In this document: positions 61,358 through 64,000 of the stretch, in pieces
Position numbering within the stretch: the stretch's first letter is position 1
Layout: every line of letters starts with the position of its first letter
DNA from: Trichobilharzia regenti
Taxonomy: Eukaryota; Platyhelminthes; Trematoda; Strigeidida; Schistosomatidae
DNA length: 64,000 bases
Reading direction: 5' to 3'
Assembly: GCA_944472135.2 (NCBI GenBank)
Contig: CALYDD020000393.1
Coordinates: 248,001 to 312,000, forward strand
Notes under the pieces: model-generated
Database searches by the model: none
Told to the model about the DNA's origin: nothing
The model's input: the letters and a program-made list of their open reading frames with translations, nothing else
Made by a program: the position numbers and the translations under genes

Positions 61358-64000
61358 ACAAACGGGAGAAAGTGAATGAAGATTGCAACTCACCATTTTG
61401 TGCATCGAAGTTTTATTGACTTCTATTTTATGAAATTTCTAAATATTATCAATATCCACTGAAATACACTCTTTTGAAAGAAGTAACTTTTGGCTGTCTG
61501 ACTGAGTACAAGCTGTGCGAGTTTGCATTTTACATTAAAATGAACCTTAGCTCAGCATACTGTTTGTTAGTCAGCGCTGTATGAACACTTATCAATGGTC
61601 AGTGTAGTCCATTTCTAACTCACAGCTTCCTGGTCATAACTTCACTTGGTTTCCCATCATCACTTCTAGTTGGTTCAACCCCTGACAAAAAGCTTTTATT
61701 TTCCTCTCCTTTGTTCGTATCCGCGTAATCATTGGATACATAAATGGTCAATCGTCGTCTAACTACCAAAAGAGCAATGGCCTCAAACGCCAATTAGAGC
61801 CATCTTCAGCTCATACTCAAGCCATTTATACTTCATTCCGAATGTTCGTCGAGCGTCATGCTGTTGGCTAGTCCACTGTATTGGATATTTCATGCTTATT
61901 CTTTCTGACTGGCCATCTGATCCTAGGTGTAGAACGGAGACAACTGTTGATAAAAATCTTCATAATGCTGGAAATGCTTTTTCTGGAACATGCTTCAAGT
62001 CCCTGAACCATATGTCAGCACTGGCTCAACATTTGTGTTAGGATTTGTGTTCTTCTAATCTCAAGTGATACCGATACTTACACCGATTTGAGTGATGAAT
62101 TTCTCTTTCGCCTCCCCGACTCGGTCCTATTTGGCCTCATCCATGCCATCCATCAACGAAATGATGCTCACTGAGTAAGATAATTGAAAGAAGAATGTCT
62201 CTTTAGATTGATGTAGTTGATGCTGATTAGTTTTTGGCCAGGTGTCTTCACCACCACCTTATTTTCAACGACAATCACTTAAACGTCGTGTGGTGGCCCA
62301 GGCACATGATTGATGTAGTCTTCGTTTGTTGACTTAATTTCATATTATCCGTATTTCTTAATCAAACGTGTCAACCTAAGCAGTTTTAGATTATTCAGAT
62401 TCACTCGTTTTGAATGGTTGACGGAGAATGACAGTGAATCTTGATGACTGCTTTTCTTTGAGACAGCTGGTATTCAACACTGAAAACAGACTGACTAAAC
62501 AAACAGCGTAGAGAGTAAAGCCGTGAGAGTTTTTCCTCACTGAAATGAAGCATCACTCAATGAAATGTGGACAGGTATTCGTCTACAGTGGAATTGCGTG
62601 GTAGTATTTCATATTGGTTTGGGTGCGTGTGATCTCTATATCGAGTGTCTTCAAACTATGAAACTTTTCAGTACAGGTAGAGGAAACTCCTGAATGTGAC
62701 TTTGTCAGTTTGTGCAGAAAACACTTTTGGAACATGAGTTTGTGTATGTGTGGCTATTATGAAGCTCACCTGTATTATATACTTCGGCTCTGATATAACA
62801 GGAGATATTTCGAGTGGCACATACGTGTGAGTTTACATCAGCCTGTTATTGCACGAATTAGTTTCATATGACACATAAAGAATGCTAATATGTTGGTGTG
62901 ACATAATCCCTTACAACAATTGTTTCGTGATTCCCTTATAGCATGATTTGGTGCAAACTACCTGGTTCATGTGAACTAGAATGTAGTTCCTCACAATGTC
63001 TATTCCCAATTGAAAGGCTGACAATAATTTCTTCATCTTCTTCAACACACTCGAGCGTCATAAAATTCACGAAGAATTTTAGTGAGCCCAAGTAATCACT
63101 CGGATTAACACATTAACCTCGGGTTGTATTTTTTACGCCGATTGCAGTACAATTTCAAAGTCATGTAATACATCGCAAAGCTCCGTGTATTTCTCTAGAA
63201 ATTTGAATATCTTTTCTGTTTACAGTGTCCATAAGATTTTTCCCACAACTATTACGTAAAGATACTCTTGTATTTCGTATACGACAAGACCGCTGAAATT
63301 AACTGAAGAACGAATTCGATATTCTTGAATTTATCTAATTGTAGGCCCAAGAAGGTGGTCATATTTTAACTGAGGTGCTACTGAACTCCAATAATATTCG
63401 AAACTTATTTTAAGGATTATCCTAAATTTACATAACCCTTTCAAGATTGCTTACAAACAGGTTCCGCCGTTATTGTGCTAACTCACTGACAGTGGCGCTG
63501 AGATAGGCAACACATCAGTGAAGGAAATCAACTGGATGACGTTGTCATTATTAGCCTCATCTAAGTGTTTGTACATTAAATACACCATCGTAGACTTCGT
63601 TGATTCCTTGTAGTAATAATATAAGTCTTCGCAAAAGATTGAATAGAAATATGTATGAAGGGAAATTATTTTCAATAGAAACGCAGTCATACCATTAATT
63701 GTTTAGCCATTCTAACACGTATCATTACAATCTAACAAAATACCTTTCATAAAAAATAACCACTCAAAACTGTTTATCTAACATGAGAATAAAACTGAGT
63801 CCAAAGATTATTGCGTAATTTATTCAACGGTTAGACTGATACTACACAAATTAGAAAACCATGTGCGTCTTGTCATCTTCCCCCCTTCTCCCTCTCTCTC
63901 TCTGTATCTTCGATGTTAATTTCAAAGTACACACATATTTCAGTAGAATAAAAACTAATGCAACTATTTGTTTTCGAAATGAGACACATTTTTTCAGGGT
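61358..64000. other. 3' flank of copy C, no gene identified
   Basis: Homologous to the 3' flank of copy B, with an extra piece at about 61905-62040 that looks like an inverted RTE 3' fragment (compare 33290-33370) and a divergent stretch at about 62280-63690. A CT-rich microsatellite lies at about 63880-63903. No exon is recognised. Confidence 0.45.

Noticed and set aside
1..64000. CRISPR arrays, operons, bacterial-type promoters or a phage defence system.
   Set aside because: The sequence is clearly eukaryotic (spliced genes, LINEs, SINEs, PLEs); no regularly spaced short repeats were seen.

Overview
The window looks like a repeat-rich piece of a flatworm genome, most likely a blood fluke (Schistosoma or a close schistosomatid). 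Evidence: AT-rich sequence; multi-exon genes whose first introns are only 41-59 bp while later ones reach kilobases; RTE-clade (SR2-like) endonuclease/reverse transcriptase retrotransposons; Penelope-like elements (PLEs) with a C-terminal GIY-YIG endonuclease; tRNA-derived SINEs; and a SINE carrying a hammerhead ribozyme core, as in the schistosome Sm-alpha family. The species cannot be fixed from the sequence alone.

The only host gene family I recognise is glycoside hydrolase family 20 (beta-N-acetylhexosaminidase, HEXA/HEXB-like), present four times. Copy A (1-6505, +) is only the last four exons, cut by the window edge. Copy D (7035-9807, -) faces A tail to tail, lacks its last exons and has one in-frame stop. 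Copy B (15735-26489, +) is complete: 11 exons with GT-AG introns joining into an uninterrupted 527-codon frame. Copy C (49627-61357, +) has the same 11 exons, about 33.9 kb from B, with several indels. B and C share upstream, intronic and downstream sequence, so they form a large segmental duplication. A resembles C more than B in its exon sequence and in intron 8.

Main observation: B is intact yet lacks the GH20 catalytic Asp-Glu pair (His-Leu-Gly-Gly-Asp-Glu). It reads HLGSNQ, an exact acid-to-amide swap at both positions. C reads HLGGND and D reads HLSGNE. Other substrate-pocket residues are changed as well. I read this locus as a family of hexosaminidase-like pseudoenzymes, secreted or lysosomal, possibly glycan-binding.

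The rest is mostly retroelement debris: a CR1-like LINE tail (10.3-10.9 kb), a nearly full-length PLE (12.3-15.4 kb), an older PLE (30.0-31.9 kb), PLE fragments (35.7-36.7 and 43.7-43.9 kb), RTE copies (3.3-5.8, 32.9-34.0, 41.3-42.0, 46.9-49.3 kb) and three short elements with 140-240 bp inverted-repeat arms (17.3-18.0, 28.8-29.8, 44.5-45.0 kb). RTE and PLE insertions sit in the introns and at the left edges of the duplicated GH20 blocks. Roughly 37.6-41.2, 42.0-43.5 and 45.0-46.9 kb hold nothing I can identify.
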